NCBI RefSeq assembly: GCF_000003195.3
Contig: NC_012873.2
Location: 11,679,894-11,743,893 of the forward strand
DNA: 64,000 nt
Direction: 5' to 3'
Source: Sorghum bicolor
Taxonomy: Eukaryota; Streptophyta; Magnoliopsida; Poales; Poaceae
Shown: positions 10,234 to 22,299 of the stretch, one piece after another
Layout: each line of letters begins with the position of its first letter
Numbering within the stretch: position 1 is the stretch's first letter
Translations under genes and position numbers: made by a program
Notes under the pieces: generated by a model
The model's input: the letters and a program-made list of their open reading frames with translations, nothing else
Databases searched by the model: none
Told to the model about the DNA's origin: nothing

Positions 10234-12274
10234 TATATATATATATAGCATTCATATTTAATTTCTGCATCATAAATAGAACATTTAAAAAGAGAGAAAT
10301 ATGAAATCCTGCTTAAATCAGACAACATTATTAGCTCATAAGAATAATCAATTGCTCATTGGCTGACCGCTAACCCATTATTAAATACAAGCCTCGAGTT
10401 TTAGTTTTCTTGTTGGAGTACTACTATGCAGGAACGATATCATAACAAGGAGAGTCTATCGGTGGCACTCACCGGGTTTGCTACTGGCTAGCTCGCTCTG
10501 AAGGACATCAACACCAAGTATTGCAAACAACCAGCTTGGGGGCGGAGCATTCCCTAGTTATCAGGTAATTATACCTAAGCTATTATTGAGTCTATATAGT
10601 TATCAAAATACTAAAAATATGTGGGCACATGAAGGTCCACAAGTCATAGAGTCTTTTGTGAGTCTAAAATCAGTTAAGTGTTAGAGTAGTCTAAACTAGA
10701 GCTAAATAAAAAATTGATGAACATTTGAATTTTGTCTTGGAAATGATGAATAGTTGCTCTATTCTTTACAAGTACCTAGATTCCAACGTTAGATTTTTTC
10801 GAGTTTTAGATATTACTATTTTAATTCAAAGATTTACTCTGAACCTACAATTTGTGGAGGCATAAGTTTGAGCTAAGTCTAAGTAGTTGGTTGATATGAT
10901 CATTGAAAGTTTGAGCTACTATTTATCTTATTCCTAGCAATACTAAGTTCTAGAGATTTATTTTGAAAACCTAAAATCGTACATGATGAGCTCTTGTATG
11001 ACAAAGTGTTAATTCCTACCAAAGCCAGATATAATATGCATTTAGAGTTAGGAAAACATTTGCACATTTATGCTGCTTGCTTTGCATTGAGTTCAGTCAA
11101 CCTTTGTCGTATACCTTATGAGGGTCTTGTCATGCTTTCTAGATCAAGATCATGTACACACTCCAATTCATATATGCATTATTCCTACACTAGGAGTAAA
11201 CACCACCAAACACCCTATAGGATAACCCTTGTCTTTAATGTTTAAAGTTCTTGTTATTACCTCTCTAATCATTTATTGTATTCAAGGGATACATGTGGCT
11301 ATGCAAAAATATAAAAGAAGAAAAAGGAGTAAAAGATAGACAAGTGTCCCAATAATGAAAACAATGGGTACTAGATGCCCGCCTCCCTATGAAAAAAAGA
11401 GAGAAAAATAAAGATAGCCCATGTCTTTCCTGAAAAGTTTTAATAGAGAGTTATTCCCAAAAAATAGAAATTAGCCACAAATACACGAGTGCCCCCTGAC
11501 GTGCTGGGTCATGTGGTAGTCTACATAGGTGGCAACTAGGTTGGTTCCTCTGTAGTCCACCCTCCATACGTAGGGCTAGCATGGGAGCGGTCACGAAGGA
11601 GGTGACAGTTGCGTCTTAAAACCCTCATTAGTTGATGCCTCTTTACATGTAATTATGATATAGGGTTGACTTAACGATGATTTCTAAATGTAATTGCACT
11701 AATTAGAGTTATTCATTGGCATAGTTATATTATTATCTTAGATCCAACTCCCTAGTTTATCCATTAGCTAACTATTATTATGACTAGTAGATGCTCTGAT
11801 GATTATCCTTATTCATGATACTTGATGATTATGCTATCGTTATTATTTATCATTATTTATCTTGTGACCTCTGCCTGTTATGAGTAGATTATAGGAATTG
11901 CGTAATATCATTTATTCATTCTTATCAATATAATAGAATATAGTTTAACCCTTAGCCTTTCCAGTGGTATAAATATAAATCGACAACCTAGATACTTCCC
12001 TAGGTAAAATGCTACAACGGTATAATTATCTGTACGCTTGCAGAACCCATTTAGTTCATAATTATACTCATATATGTTATTCTCTGTCTTTATAGTAGAA
12101 CATGTGAATCTATATTAAATTCCTAGCACTATAATTAGGGATGACAACCTACTTTGTGCTTAGGAATGTTAGAGTGGTTTGTTGCTATTTGACAAGTTAA
12201 TTAAATACCATGCATTTCTAGTGTTGTTACTAGGAGTAGGGTTTATCTCTATTTTTAGTGATGACAGTAGTAAA
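9867..12274. other. AT-rich intergenic debris with a probable gypsy LTR remnant
   Basis: No gene was found. A short acidic frame just after the LTR ends at TAA 9929-9931 and may be the tail of whatever copy A landed in. Around 10530 there is a CAGCTTGGGGGCGG stretch resembling a polypurine tract. From about 11880 to 12130 the text (TATAAATATAAA near 11969, then a CTGTACGCTTGC motif) resembles the LTR promoter and end of Tekay/Del-type chromoviruses as remembered from grasses. No boundaries could be placed. Confidence 0.35.
10163..10247. repeat. (TA)n microsatellite
   Basis: An almost pure TA dinucleotide run of about 85 bp with one AAA interruption near 10227. Confidence 0.95.
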
Positions 12275-12636
12275 TGTCAACACTTACCAATCCTCAGATA
12301 CCAATCTTTCCATCCCTTGGTGGTCTTAGGCCAGGATCAGAAAGGGTCTTTCCATAGATCTAAGGAGAAATTCTCAGCTCTGAATGGAATTCTATTGGTT
12401 TCTGTATTAATCGGATCAGTTGGATCTGGGTCGCCCATCGGGCATAAGCATTGAATGTGCGGCTGATCGGTTGGAATAACTACTTTGTCATTCAGTTCCT
12501 AAGTTTGGGAGATCAAAGGGGCAGAAGAAAAGAAAAATAAAATCGCTAAGCATATGAACTTGCAAAAGTAAAAAGGAACTGCGAAAAAGGGAATGGATAT
12601 AAGACTAACCGCAGGGACATTGAAGTTCATTTCCAT
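12275..12636 (-). pseudogene. antisense plant-mobile-domain gene, exons 1-2 only, fragment E
   Basis: Exon 1 (12610-12636) is 27 nt and begins ATG, followed by a GTTAGT donor. The intron runs 12499-12609 and ends in TTAG. Exon 2 starts at 12498 and matches the start of exon 2 of the gene in element C before the fragment ends at about 12275. Exon 1 length and both splice sites are the same as in C, though the residues differ (MEMNFNVPA here, MAVNFIVPE there). A minus-strand TATA (CTATAAATA) lies near 12795. This independent copy supports the exon model. Confidence 0.7.
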
Positions 12637-12644
12637 TGAAGCAG

Positions 12645-13225
12645 AATGAACAGGATGCCGAGAGCTTGAGGTCTCTATTGGGGAGGAGTTCTCGCCGGTT
12701 GAAGTTGCGCATTTGCTCGACAAGATCGCCGTCGAAGGGAGTAGGTCTTGGAAGATTGAGATAGTAAGGTAGAAGATGAGTGCCCAAGGGGAGTATATTT
12801 ATAGGTTAAAACTGAGCAGGGGTATTTCAGACTTATCTCTCTACTGTATGCGTAAAAGTCGAGGTTGTTCAGATGGATATGGTAACTGTTTACACGACAT
12901 TCAAGGGATTGTGTGGATGATTTGATGGCAAGTAATCATGATTCGGAGGATATTTCGGTGAATAGAATATTTTAATACTGAGATCGGCAGTATGGTCTAG
13001 TGGTAAGCTCTTGCCGATGGGTTACTACCTTTATGTTCTAGCCTTGATCGGGACAAGGATGGTTGGAAGTTGCGCGATATTTACTGAGACACGGAAATTG
13101 GGGCTGGATTTGACCAAATCCGGTGGCAAATTTTGTTATAAGGATGATAATTGCATGAAGGTGATCATTATCTGGAATAAATTTCAGAGCATTAAGGATT
13201 TTATACTCTGAAATTAGGGGGCATG
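12645..13225. other. promoter and 3' untranslated region of fragment E
   Basis: The region holds the antisense promoter (TATA near 12795) and the stretch leading to the polypurine tract. A tRNA-like string near 12990 is not convincing. No ORF of note. Confidence 0.5.
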
Positions 13226-14043
13226 TGTTGACGCTATTTTTGGTAACAAGTCAAGATAATCAAAGTGGACCCATCGGCAGTAAAGAGGTTTTTGAATTAT
13301 GCCGATAGGAGAGGTGCCGATGAAGATCGGCTGATAGAGATGGTTGCCGATGGAAGATAATGATCGACGGAAAGGTTGTCTTTTAAATTAAAGAGTGTTG
13401 ATTAGAGAGGGTGTTTGCCGATGTCAATTCAAGGGTCATTGCCGATGAAGCTTGTAATGAATCATTACTGATGTTGATGAAGGAGGGCATGAAGACTGCT
13501 GCTAATGAAGTTTATAATAAAAGAGAACATGCCGATGGAGCAGAAGTCGATGGAGATTTCATCATAATTGAGGCAAACATGAGAATAGATAGATGTTATT
13601 TTCTATATTTGTTAAAGTATGCCTATAAGAATCCTATTTCGTCTTAGAGTTGGATCCTAGTCATGTTTGGTTGTAACTATTTAGGATAGGGTATAAATAT
13701 GGACCAAAGGGCAATGTAATGGGACAATCAATCAATATCAAATCCAAGTCTACTCCTATTCCATCTACTTACTTTTCGACGATTTCGTCAACTTTGCATA
13801 GTTTCTTTTTATGAGTTCTCATCGATTCGACAAGCTGCACCATCCTAGTGCAATACTCGACAATCTTTGAGTTCCGCATGAGTATCTCTTGGCCGTGACA
13901 TTCGAGCGCATCGCTGTTGTCGGGACCAAAGTGCTCGAATCATCATCCTTGTCGATTAACATGTCAAATCGACTAGAACGTCTTGGATATCGGATCAGGT
14001 ATTAGCCCTTTGTGTTTGCAGATTCACTTTTGCATCAGCAACA
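13226..14043 (+). repeat. 3' LTR of fragment E
   Basis: It begins TGTTGACGC and ends TCAGCAACA, 818 bp, against 698 bp in element C. It shares the CTTGGCCGTGACAT and CATCGCTGTTGTCGGGACC blocks and the TTTTGCATCA end with the LTRs of C. A TATAAATA box lies near 13692. Confidence 0.8.
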
Positions 14044-14102
14044 TGTTCATGACATAAAACACAATGGTACCTTCATCTAGATGTTTGTGTCTTCTTTACG
14101 GT

Positions 14103-14830
14103 AGATCTTTTATGTTTAATCTATCTAATTGGAGTAGCCAAGCGATGAACTTAGTCCTTGGCATGCACTTAGCTTTCCATATCTAGTAGAATGGAGGGAC
14201 GGCGTGATACTCTCAAAGTGGTGCCTATAGTATTGCCTTGAGCTATAAAGTCCACCACTCCATTGAGAAACCCAAACATTAGTTTGATCATTATCTGCTC
14301 TGAAGGAATCTAGGTCTTCCTTGAAAACAAGGAATTCATTATGTGCTTGTCTAGACATTGGCAACATGAAAATATCCAACAAATTGGTTGTAGCCAAACC
14401 AGCTTTTACTAACAAGTTTTTATTGCTAGCATATATATATATATAGGCTGGGAAATTGGAGAGAAAAAGGTTGTTGTTGAATATTATCTTCCTAGAGACC
14501 AATTTGTGTCTCCCATGCCTATCAAACATTGAATTATACCTCTAAGTTGCTCACTCAATTTGAGAATGTCTTTCCACAAAAAAGATCCTCTAGTAGGAGC
14601 CAGGTAAGGGACCTTGTGCTGATAATAAGTATTACAAATCAAATGTACCCATGGCAAATCTGCTTTATTATAGAATTTATGGAGGTGCTTCAATAGAAGG
14701 GCTTCATTTTGCAAATATAAATCTTTTTATGCCCAATCCTCCCTTTTCTTTTGGCACAATCATTTTAAGGGGAGAACTCGACAATGGTAGTGTCGAACTG
14801 TAGAGAGTAAGCAAGGAGATTGGTGAACTT
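14103..14830 (-). pseudogene. L1-type LINE relic, C-terminal reverse transcriptase part
   Basis: Two minus-strand frames (14484-14714 and 14125-14529) together match the end of plant L1-type polyproteins: the KEKGGLGIKNL and NEALLLKHLHKF block, then the region before and including the zf-RVT domain. The frame changes near 14500 and there are further breaks upstream. No catalytic RT motif is present, and no poly-A tail or target duplication could be placed. It is an old 5'-truncated copy. Confidence 0.7.
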
Positions 14831-15599
14831 TGCTCTCTAGCTTTTGCTTAGACTTCTTTCACGTCTTTAAAGTAGTCAACCTTAGAACCAAGATCCTATA
14901 TTTTAAACAAAAAGATAATGAATCTTTAGTCACATCCTAGGAATGTTTTAACCTTCTTATAAACTCTAGTCCAGACTTAGCTTTACAAGACCACATTGTA
15001 CTTCAACACTTTTATATGGGTCTTAAAACAAGCACCTCAGAGCTTCTCAACTTAGCTTTAGGAGGATCATTCATGCACCTTTTTGGTGGAAAAGCAACAA
15101 GAATCCTAGATCAAGTTATAATAGACAAACTACCTATAGAGCCAAAAGAGAATCCTTTAGAGGAAGAATCCCAAATAGCTAAACCTAACAAGATTCTTGT
15201 GTACTTTTGTTAATAATTTGAACTGAAAGTGGTATCTCCATATACCTTTTTCTATAATTGAATGTGGTATCTCCACATACCTATTATTATAACTGAAAGT
15301 GGAATGCCCACGCATGTATAACCATCTCAAAATGGTATAAGCACATAGGGTCAGAACACATTTGATAAGAAAATGTGTCACATGCATGAGAAAGGTTGGA
15401 AAATAATAGAGTATAGGAAAAGTTAGACATTATGTTATATGAATATACAGTATAACATGAAATGTGATTTGTTCCCATCCTATGTTAGTTGTATACAATT
15501 GTGGATCTTTGGTGGGTTGTCCTAGTACAGACCTGGCAATTGCTGTGCAACATGGTTTGCCACTATGGCACTCGCATGAGGTGTGTAGGCTGAGATTAG
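14831..15599. other. unassigned stretch with a possible gag relic
   Basis: A short plus-strand frame at 15016-15213 contains ELLNLALGGSFMHL, which recalls the gag segment of some gypsy elements, but the match is weak. The rest, including three GTGGTATCTCCA-like repeats near 15230-15300, has no clear identity. Confidence 0.3.
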
Positions 15600-16159
15600 T
15601 TGGTCTTCGCACCGTTGCTATGATGGACGATCGGCCTTATGCTTGTGCCGATTCCTCCATGACCTTTGGTCGGGAGACGATGATGTGTGTGCAGTAGGCA
15701 CATGAGGTGGCACAAGTGCGACCACCTCTCCTCCAAGTAGGAGGTGGATGCTCCCACATCAAAGAGGAGAAGGAAGAAGTAAAAGCCAAAGTTGAGGAAC
15801 ACCATGAAGCCACTAGTGGTGACATGGGGCAATGCCATGCACCACAATGGAGCCCTAGAGATGCCTGTAGTGAAGAATAGCCAGTCAAGCCACTTGTCAT
15901 GTAGATCCAATGCGACTTGATGGTGATGCAGCTTGGGGTGGCTGACACTATCATCTTACCTTTTGATGAGAACTCAGAGGTAAACGTTTTTGGATCTTAG
16001 TCTAATGTCACTATTCACAACATAGTGGTCGCCATGCATGACAGCAACAAGGTCATAGAGAACGACCAAAGCGGTGATGACAATTTGATGATCATCATTG
16101 ATGATGATGATGCAAATCCTCTCATTGCCATCGAGGGTCTCATGGATCTCCTGCGGTGG
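15600..16159 (+). pseudogene. ZAT-like C2H2 zinc-finger gene, 5' part, pseudogene
   Basis: This is the only host-gene-like sequence in the window, and its 3' part lies at 52183-52954. In the 5' part a frame near 15630-15712 keeps a first finger remnant: a cysteine region, TFGRE, then after a frameshift GHMRWH. Between here and the insertion site, acidic frames such as FDENSEVNVFG and a DDDD run look coding but are broken by stops. In plant ZAT-type proteins the first finger ends in LGGHMRSH and is separated from two later fingers, which is the order seen here. These proteins are EAR-type transcriptional repressors. The name is inferred from motifs only. Confidence 0.5.
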
Positions 16160-17361
16160 TGAAAGGTCCTTGTTTGATTTTAGTAATTGAGTGACAACTT
16201 AGGTGGACTAATAGTGTTTATGTGAGATACACAGGAGATTAGTCCACAGGTGATTATGTGATGATGAAGGAGCTCATTGCATATGAGACATGACATAGAG
16301 TCATGTGACCAAGGTGGAGAAGATCCAGATGAGGCTTGGCTCGATGGACCAGTTGCAAGAGTGAAGGGCAAGTCAGCGGCTTTGAAGCCAGGGACCGCGT
16401 GTGACGGTGAAGCTTGAGCAAGACTTGGCGCCGATGGACCGAGGCAATGGTGAAGAGCAAGTGAGGTCAAGATTGATGAACCAATACGGTCACGTGATGA
16501 TATGAAGTGAATCATATCATTTGGTGATTGGTTGGTGCATGTGTTGCATCAACATCAGAGGAGATGGAATGGAATGCGCAAGGTAAAGGTATAACCTAGG
16601 GCATTTCCATTTCACCGGTCATAGGTGTGTAGAGAAGTTAATGACCAGATTTAGGATAGATGGCCGTACCATCAAGATGGGCAAACTTGTTTGCATATCG
16701 GTCATCTAGTGCCACTTGAGCGATCTAACTTTGCATACGTCTTAGGATCGAGTGGCGTGGTAAGATGAGAGGCTAACTCCTTTGGGAAAATGTTTGTGAA
16801 AATGCTAACACACTTGCACTTGGTGGTGTACACTTATTGGTATTAGCACATTTGCAAAGGAGAGGTTCCTAGGGTAGAGAGGGGTTTGGGTTCCTCTCTC
16901 CCTCCCATCGAGCTTACGAGGCGGGATTCAGTGCTTTTGAGAAAATAAAATGTATATTTTCTATTGCGCTGGTGGGAAGTTGGGAGAAGTCGCGGGAGTG
17001 TTTCATCGGACGCTGGCCACGGAGGCACCGGATGCTGAGTCTGCACGTCCGGTGTGCTGTCAGTGCCTGGCCCAGTTAGGGTTAGGCACCGGACGCTAGG
17101 CACCGGACGCGGGCTAAACCCTGTTGGTGCATCCGGTGCTGCCTGATTTCTTCGGGCGCCTCTAAATGAATCACCAGACGCTCAGGGCATGCGAGTTTGG
17201 TGGTCCCATGTTTTGCAAACCTCTCTGAGCAAGAGACCAGACGCTCAGGAGCGTGTCCGGTGGTGTGGGTCAGGTGACCCGGCGCGTTTGCGGTGCTCTT
17301 TGTGCACGGGTCCGGTATACACCGGACGCGTCCGGTGTGGAGCAGGAGAGCGTTTGGTGTG
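16160..17361 (+). repeat. SIRE-like solo LTR (LTR-1), 5' segment
   Basis: LTR-1 begins TGAAAGGTCCTTG at 16160 and ends CGACCCTTCA at 52177, in three segments: 16160-17361, 29197-30166 and 51859-52177, about 2.49 kb in all. Flanks are GGTGG on the left and GGTAG on the right, a target duplication with one change. There is no internal region, so it is a solo LTR made by recombination between two LTRs. From about 16995 to 17350 this segment has a cluster of CACCGGACGC-type words on both strands, which copy B has interrupted. Confidence 0.85.
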
Positions 17362-17815
17362 TGTCGATGAAAGCTAGTCGGCAGTCTACCTTGGGGTATA
17401 CCCACGGTAGTAGTTTATCGGTAGACGGTGTGCAAACTATGAACTCAATGGTGACGCAAGACACGGACAAGCTTTTTATCCAGGTTCGGCCGCCGTGTGG
17501 GCGTAATACCTACGTCCTGCGTCTGATTGTATTGGATTGAGAATAATGTGTCCTAAGGGGGGTCCCTTGCCCCTCCTTATATAGTCCGGAGGGCAGGGTT
17601 ACAGAACTGGAAACTAATCCTAGTCAGTTACAATTGCCATAGATAGCTCAATATTAATTCCTATTCTAACCGACTAGAATTCTGCTTGATCTCCACGTCT
17701 TGTTTCCTTGCGCGAAACTCCGAGCAGTCGGATCAAGCCACGAACTTATCTCGTAATGGATCAAGCCTCCTGGCCCAAGTCTAGCCGTAAGGGTATAGGG
17801 GTTTATACCCCCACA
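17362..17815 (-). repeat. 3' LTR of copy B
   Basis: 454 bp, TGTCGATGAAAGC to ACCCCCACA in plus coordinates. The polypurine tract on the minus strand (GTGCTCGGGGACTAGC) abuts it at 17816-17831. A minus-strand TATATAAG box lies near 17577. Confidence 0.95.
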
Positions 17816-18350
17816 GCTAGTCCCCGAGCACCATGTATTGTGATGTAACACGCCGTCTTGAGCTTCTTCGATTAGTGAGGCTTGACGTCTTCAATAAGTA
17901 GGAAAGTCACCCAAACAGTTGCAACGGTATTTTGACCAACTCAAAAGACAGTTGATCAACATTGACATCGACGAAGCAGGTTGTTCGAAGAATGCATGGT
18001 GCTCTAAATTAAAAAAGATTTCTTTCCTGGTAAAGTGTGCCCACTTTACTTTTCTGAAAAGTATAGCCTTTCAAAAAGCAAGCATATTCACCGCAAGGTG
18101 AAGTGTGCCCACTTAGTCGCCGAGCCTGGTAGTAGGTGACGTAGGCACGTGGTGCCAGGGTCAAAAGAAAAGTCCTCAAAGAAATTCTGAAACTCAGATG
18201 TATCGCCAGATGCATCGTACCGATGTAGTCCCCGAGCTTGCTGGAAGGCAAAGTATGAGCCTTGTAGCAAGGTCTAAAAAATTAAAATTATCCAGTCCCC
18301 GAGCGTGTAGTGCTTGGTAATTGATGCATACCCAGATTTCTAAACTGGCA
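17816..18350. other. region between 3' LTR and 70-bp array, copy B
   Basis: It contains the polypurine tract and further spaced copies of AGTCCCCGAG (reverse of CTCGGGGACT), for example near 18226 and 18296. It also has a repeated CAAGGTGAAGTGTGCCCACTT-like segment seen in copy A at 9185-9270. No gene. Confidence 0.7.
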
Positions 18351-18545
18351 GACTGGTCGACCAATCTCCGAGCATACGGTGCTAGCTGGTCGGTGCAGTC
18401 CCCAGATCTCCAAACTGGCAGACTGGTCGACCAGTCCCCGGGCATACGGTACTCGGTGGTCGGTGCAGTCCCCAGATCTCCAAACTGGCAGACTGGTCGA
18501 CCAGTCCCCGAGCATACGGTACTCGGTGGTCGGTGCAGTCCCTAG
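18351..18545 (+). repeat. 70-bp tandem array, copy B
   Basis: Units start at 18351, 18421 and 18491, exactly 70 bp apart: two full and one partial. The unit begins with a 16-bp palindrome GACTGGTCGACCAGTC (altered in unit 1) and contains AGTCCCCGAGCATAC. It lies upstream of the antisense gene promoter, as in copy A. Confidence 0.92.
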
Positions 18546-18838
18546 GGACGTTGGTCATCCACCAATTTGTGTCTGTTATTTTGAAAAAAAGCATCTTATC
18601 ACGGAAATGGGTGATGTGACGAGACCTCCTGGCGCATTGTCAGATGGCTTCATGAAAAGGTGCACCCGGCAACTGTACAGCCGCTCTTTACGCGGTTCAA
18701 GATAAGGAAAACATTAATTAAGCAAAAAAAGGCCGCTGTATTAACTGCCGGTAATTATTGAAAACCAAAACGCCGCATCCGCCGTTGGGTCCGCTCATTT
18801 CCCAAGAATGCAGGAAGTAGGAGGGATGGAGTTGTTGG

Positions 18839-18846
18839 TTATAAAA
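18839..18846 (+). promoter_or_regulatory. TATA box of antisense gene, copy B
   Basis: TTATAAAA lies about 115 nt before the ATG at 18958, matching the position in copy A. Confidence 0.6.
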
Positions 18847-18957
18847 GTTTGACCTCACCCCCCGTATTGCTTACCCTGCCATTGCCTTCAAACTTTCCAC
18901 TCTTGCCTTCCGCAACCTCCATCAGTCCGCCCAGCTCCATCCATTTCCACAGCATCA

Positions 18958-21900
18958 ATGGCGAAGATCGACTCCAAGAAGAGAGCCAAACTGATGGCCA
19001 AGGAGTGGAAAAAGTCCCGGAGCAGCGTGAGGTCCCTCAACGACCTCGTCGGCATGGGGCTACTGCACAGCCAAGAGCTCGACGGCTGGAGGGCGCCAGA
19101 GGGGGAGAGCTACCCCGACCCCCGTGCCGGTGAGATAGTGGTTTTCCAAGATTTTTTCAAGAGGGGTTTTGGGGTTCCCGTCCATCCTTTTCTTCAGGGG
19201 CTTCTTCTTTACTATGAGATCGGGATCTGCAATCTGCACCCGAACTCGATTCTTCTTATTTCCACTTTTATCCATCTGTGCGAGGCCTATGTTGGGATAG
19301 AGCCGCACTTCGATCTTTTCCGCTACCTTTTCTGTTTGAGGAAGAAAGGAGCGGTTGGAGGCTCCAAGATTGCAGGTGGAGTATACCTCAATCTTCATGA
19401 CGGGATGAAGAATCGGTATCTCAGCTGCCCGTGGAACACTTCTCTCACCGAATGATACAAGAAGTGGTTCTACGTCAGGGAGGAGCCAGGCAGCTCCACG
19501 TTCTGCGACGTGGGGTACATTCCCGAGAAGAGGGTCAGTTGGACAGACTGCCCAGAGTTCGCCGGCTAGGTAGAAGACCTGATGAAGTTGATCGACTGGT
19601 CGCATTTAGACGGACTAGGGGTGGTCGGCAACTTCGTCTGTCGTCGGGTGATGTCCTGCCAGAAGAGGGTGCACTCGGCATACGAGTATGCTGGAAGCCA
19701 GGACCCGACCAGGATGACCCCTGAGGTCCTGGAGAAGGCGGAAGTGCAACAGGTGATGAACGAGCTGTTCAACTTTGCGGACGGCAGCTTCGTTCGCAGC
19801 AGTGATCGGGTGCAGGCCTTCAAGCTGGGGCGACCAGCTCCCAAGGTAATGTTGCGAAATAATTTTGCTTTCCGAGTACTAGTTCGCCATCGTTGTTGAT
19901 TTGTATTTTATTTTTGCTGTAGATTGGAGACGTTGACCGGTGCGCGGTGTTCGTATCACTAGCGCTCGGCATGGAGAACCCCGGGGGGTAGACCCATCGA
20001 AGAGGATGCTGCTTGGTGTGCTCGGTACACCAACAGTGAGGAGGAGGAGAACCATCCCGCCCCGACCACCGAAGACAGAGTGGCAGGGAAAAGGCCGATA
20101 GCAGCAGACCCCTCCCCTGCGGAAGCGCTACCGGCGGAGACCAGTCAGGCGCCAAAGCGTCGTCGACTCGTCCGGATCACCGATGACGACGACGAGGAGG
20201 AGGAGGCCGCACCTTCCCTGGTCCGGAGGCCGCGCAGTCGTCCGGACGTAGCGCCGGCCACCACTGATCGGGTGACCAGCGACCCTCCTGCACCGCGCGT
20301 CGTAGAGACGGGGGCGCAGGCACCATCCGGTAGGACCAGGAGGAGGTTCACCACAACACACAGGCGATCTGACCTCTAAGTGCTTAATCTTACTTTCATA
20401 CTGCGACATTCTGCTTTTTGTTGCTATTTCTGATATTGTTTAAATGTCGTTTCGTTGTCTAGCACGGCGTCGGATGTCAACCCTGACCAGGTCGCTGAAC
20501 AGAGGACAGCTGAGCCTGTAGCCGCCGTTGGAGACGCCGCGCAGCAAGCCACGGAGCAGCCTGCGGTGACAACCGCAGCTACGAGCGCCGAGGAACAACC
20601 GGCCCCGGCGAGTGCCGTGGCGAGCACCCCGATGAGGGATGAAGAGACAGTGAGGACCCCTCCCCCGAGTAATGTTGTGGGGGAGGAAGACAGAGTCCCG
20701 ACTCCTCCAGCTAGAGAAAGGGGGGTCCCAACACCGCCCCGGGCAGAGGCCTCTTCGCCCGTAGGCTCCCCTGGCTTGGACCAGGGGCCAGTGATGCCTG
20801 CGACCGCGGCCGGCGGTAGTGCGGCGAACGAGGAGCCCCGGGCGGCCTCTGACGACGACGTGGAGGAGATCCAGGGTCGTCCCCGTGACGGCCGTCAGCA
20901 CGTCTACGTGTGGCGCCAACGCGGGGACCACTTCATTAGACACGAGGAGCTCGCGGAGACGGAAGAGGCCGCGAGGGTGGCGCGCGCGGCCAAGCGTCTC
21001 GTGGACGAGGTTAAGGTAAGTGGTCCTTTGTGGTGCTCGACACTTATATGCTGTGTTCCTGGGTTCGACATATGTTCTTCTTACAGGGCGCGATGAAAAC
21101 GGCGAAGTACCGGAAGAGGTGCTTCGACCAAATCGAGGGGATTGTGGCCAAGAACAAGGCCCTGTCCGCGGAGGTGGACCGGCTTCGCTCAGAAGTTGGG
21201 GAGAAGGTGGCCGAGATGAGTGCTCAGGAAGAGCGCCGTCTCGAGCTTACTCGGCATTTAGCCGACCAGTATCGGCAGAGGACAGGTCAGTCGCGCACTC
21301 CGAGCAGCTGTATATAGCCGCGTGGTTAGTTTTGTTGACCAAGGGATTGTTCTTGTAGAATTGGAGGAAGAGGTTGCGCGCCTCCGACAAGATAAAGAGC
21401 AGCTCGGCCAAGAGCTTGCCGGGGCGCTGGAGGCCGGGCGCCGAGCAGGCGAGGGGCTAAGCCACAGGAATCGGGAGCTGTCTGGTAATAGGCGTGGCAC
21501 CGCCTTTTTTATTTAGTTGATCAACGTTCCTTTCCTTGTTTTTGAACTGACCTCCTGCTTGGTTTGTAGTGCTCAAGGTGAATACCAAAAAGCACTTAGA
21601 CGAGCTGGTCAAGGATCAGGACTTCTGGAAGACTAACTGCATTAGGCTTTGGAAAGGAGTAGCCCCGGTTCTAGACTTGATCAGCCCCGACCTTCCTGAA
21701 CATCATCCCCGTGCGCCGAAACTGACGCCAGTCGAGAAGGCGCAACGGGCATGGGATTGGCTCCAGCAGTTCGTTAAGGACGCCGGGGAGTTCGCCGGCG
21801 CGCATGTCCTCAGCATGGTGCGCGGCCACTATACCCTGGTCAACCTATCCAGGCTGGAGAGGGGGTACCCCAAGGAAGTTGGCCCGCAAGAAGCGGACGA

Positions 21901-22135
21901 CCTTCGAGCTGGTCTGCTAGACTTGTCATCGACGGTGATTGACGACATCAACCTATGCGGGACGACCACTCCCCCCGACCAGCTGGGGTCAGACAGATCG
22001 GCCAGGGAGTTGTCAGGGGCGTCTATTGCCGGAGATGGGCGGTCGACACCTGCGGTCTCGACCAGCCAGGCGCCGGTGGCCCCGACCCCTTCGTCTGGGC
22101 AGCAAGGCCAGGCGGGTGATCAGCCCGAGCAGTAG
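18958..22135 (+). pseudogene. antisense accessory gene, six exons, PF04195-like protein, copy B
   Basis: This gene runs opposite to the element. Exons: 18958-19845, 19923-20375, 20463-21015, 21087-21285, 21359-21484, 21570-22135. Exons 1, 4, 5 and 6 have exactly the lengths seen in copy A (888, 199, 126, 566 nt). Exon 1 carries the PF04195-like block with CEAYVGIEPHFDLF. Exon 2 carries PKRRRLVRI followed by an acidic run. Later exons are coiled coil. Damage: TGA at 19453-19455 (tryptophan in copy A), TAG near 19567, a stop and frameshift in exon 2 after the GMENP motif, and the intron-2 donor changed from GTAAGT to CTAAGT at 20376. It ends at TAG 22133-22135. The product is probably nuclear by its basic patch; its role is unknown. 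Confidence 0.82.
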
Positions 22136-22299
22136 GCCTGTAGGATTGTCTGTAGGAGTAGACTAGTAACCGCCCGTCGGGGTGTTTATTGTAAACTTTG
22201 TATGTAAAGTTTGTAATAAAGTTTGATTTTGTCATGACCATAATTTTGAGCGCTGTAATGTTATCTGAGTGATGTGTCACTGTGTTTAGTTGATAGTCG

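Larger units (their letters stand above)
12275..14043 (+). mobile_element. 3' fragment (E) of the second Tat-type family
   Basis: The fragment matches the 3' part of element C: the first two exons and promoter of the antisense gene, then a polypurine tract (AAATTAGGGGGCATG at 13211-13225) and the 3' LTR. It is clearly more diverged from C than C's own LTRs are from each other, so it is an older or separate subfamily copy. gag and pol are absent. The fragment shows the same dense GCCGAT/ATCGGC signature as element C. Confidence 0.8.

Noticed and set aside
12985..13060. Possible tRNA-derived segment (TATGGTCTAGTGGTAAGC)
   Set aside because: An A-box-like word is present but no cloverleaf can be drawn. 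It lies in the 3' region of fragment E.
16180..16515. Minus-strand frame of 111 codons in LTR-1
   Set aside because: It has no recognisable domain and lies wholly inside the LTR.
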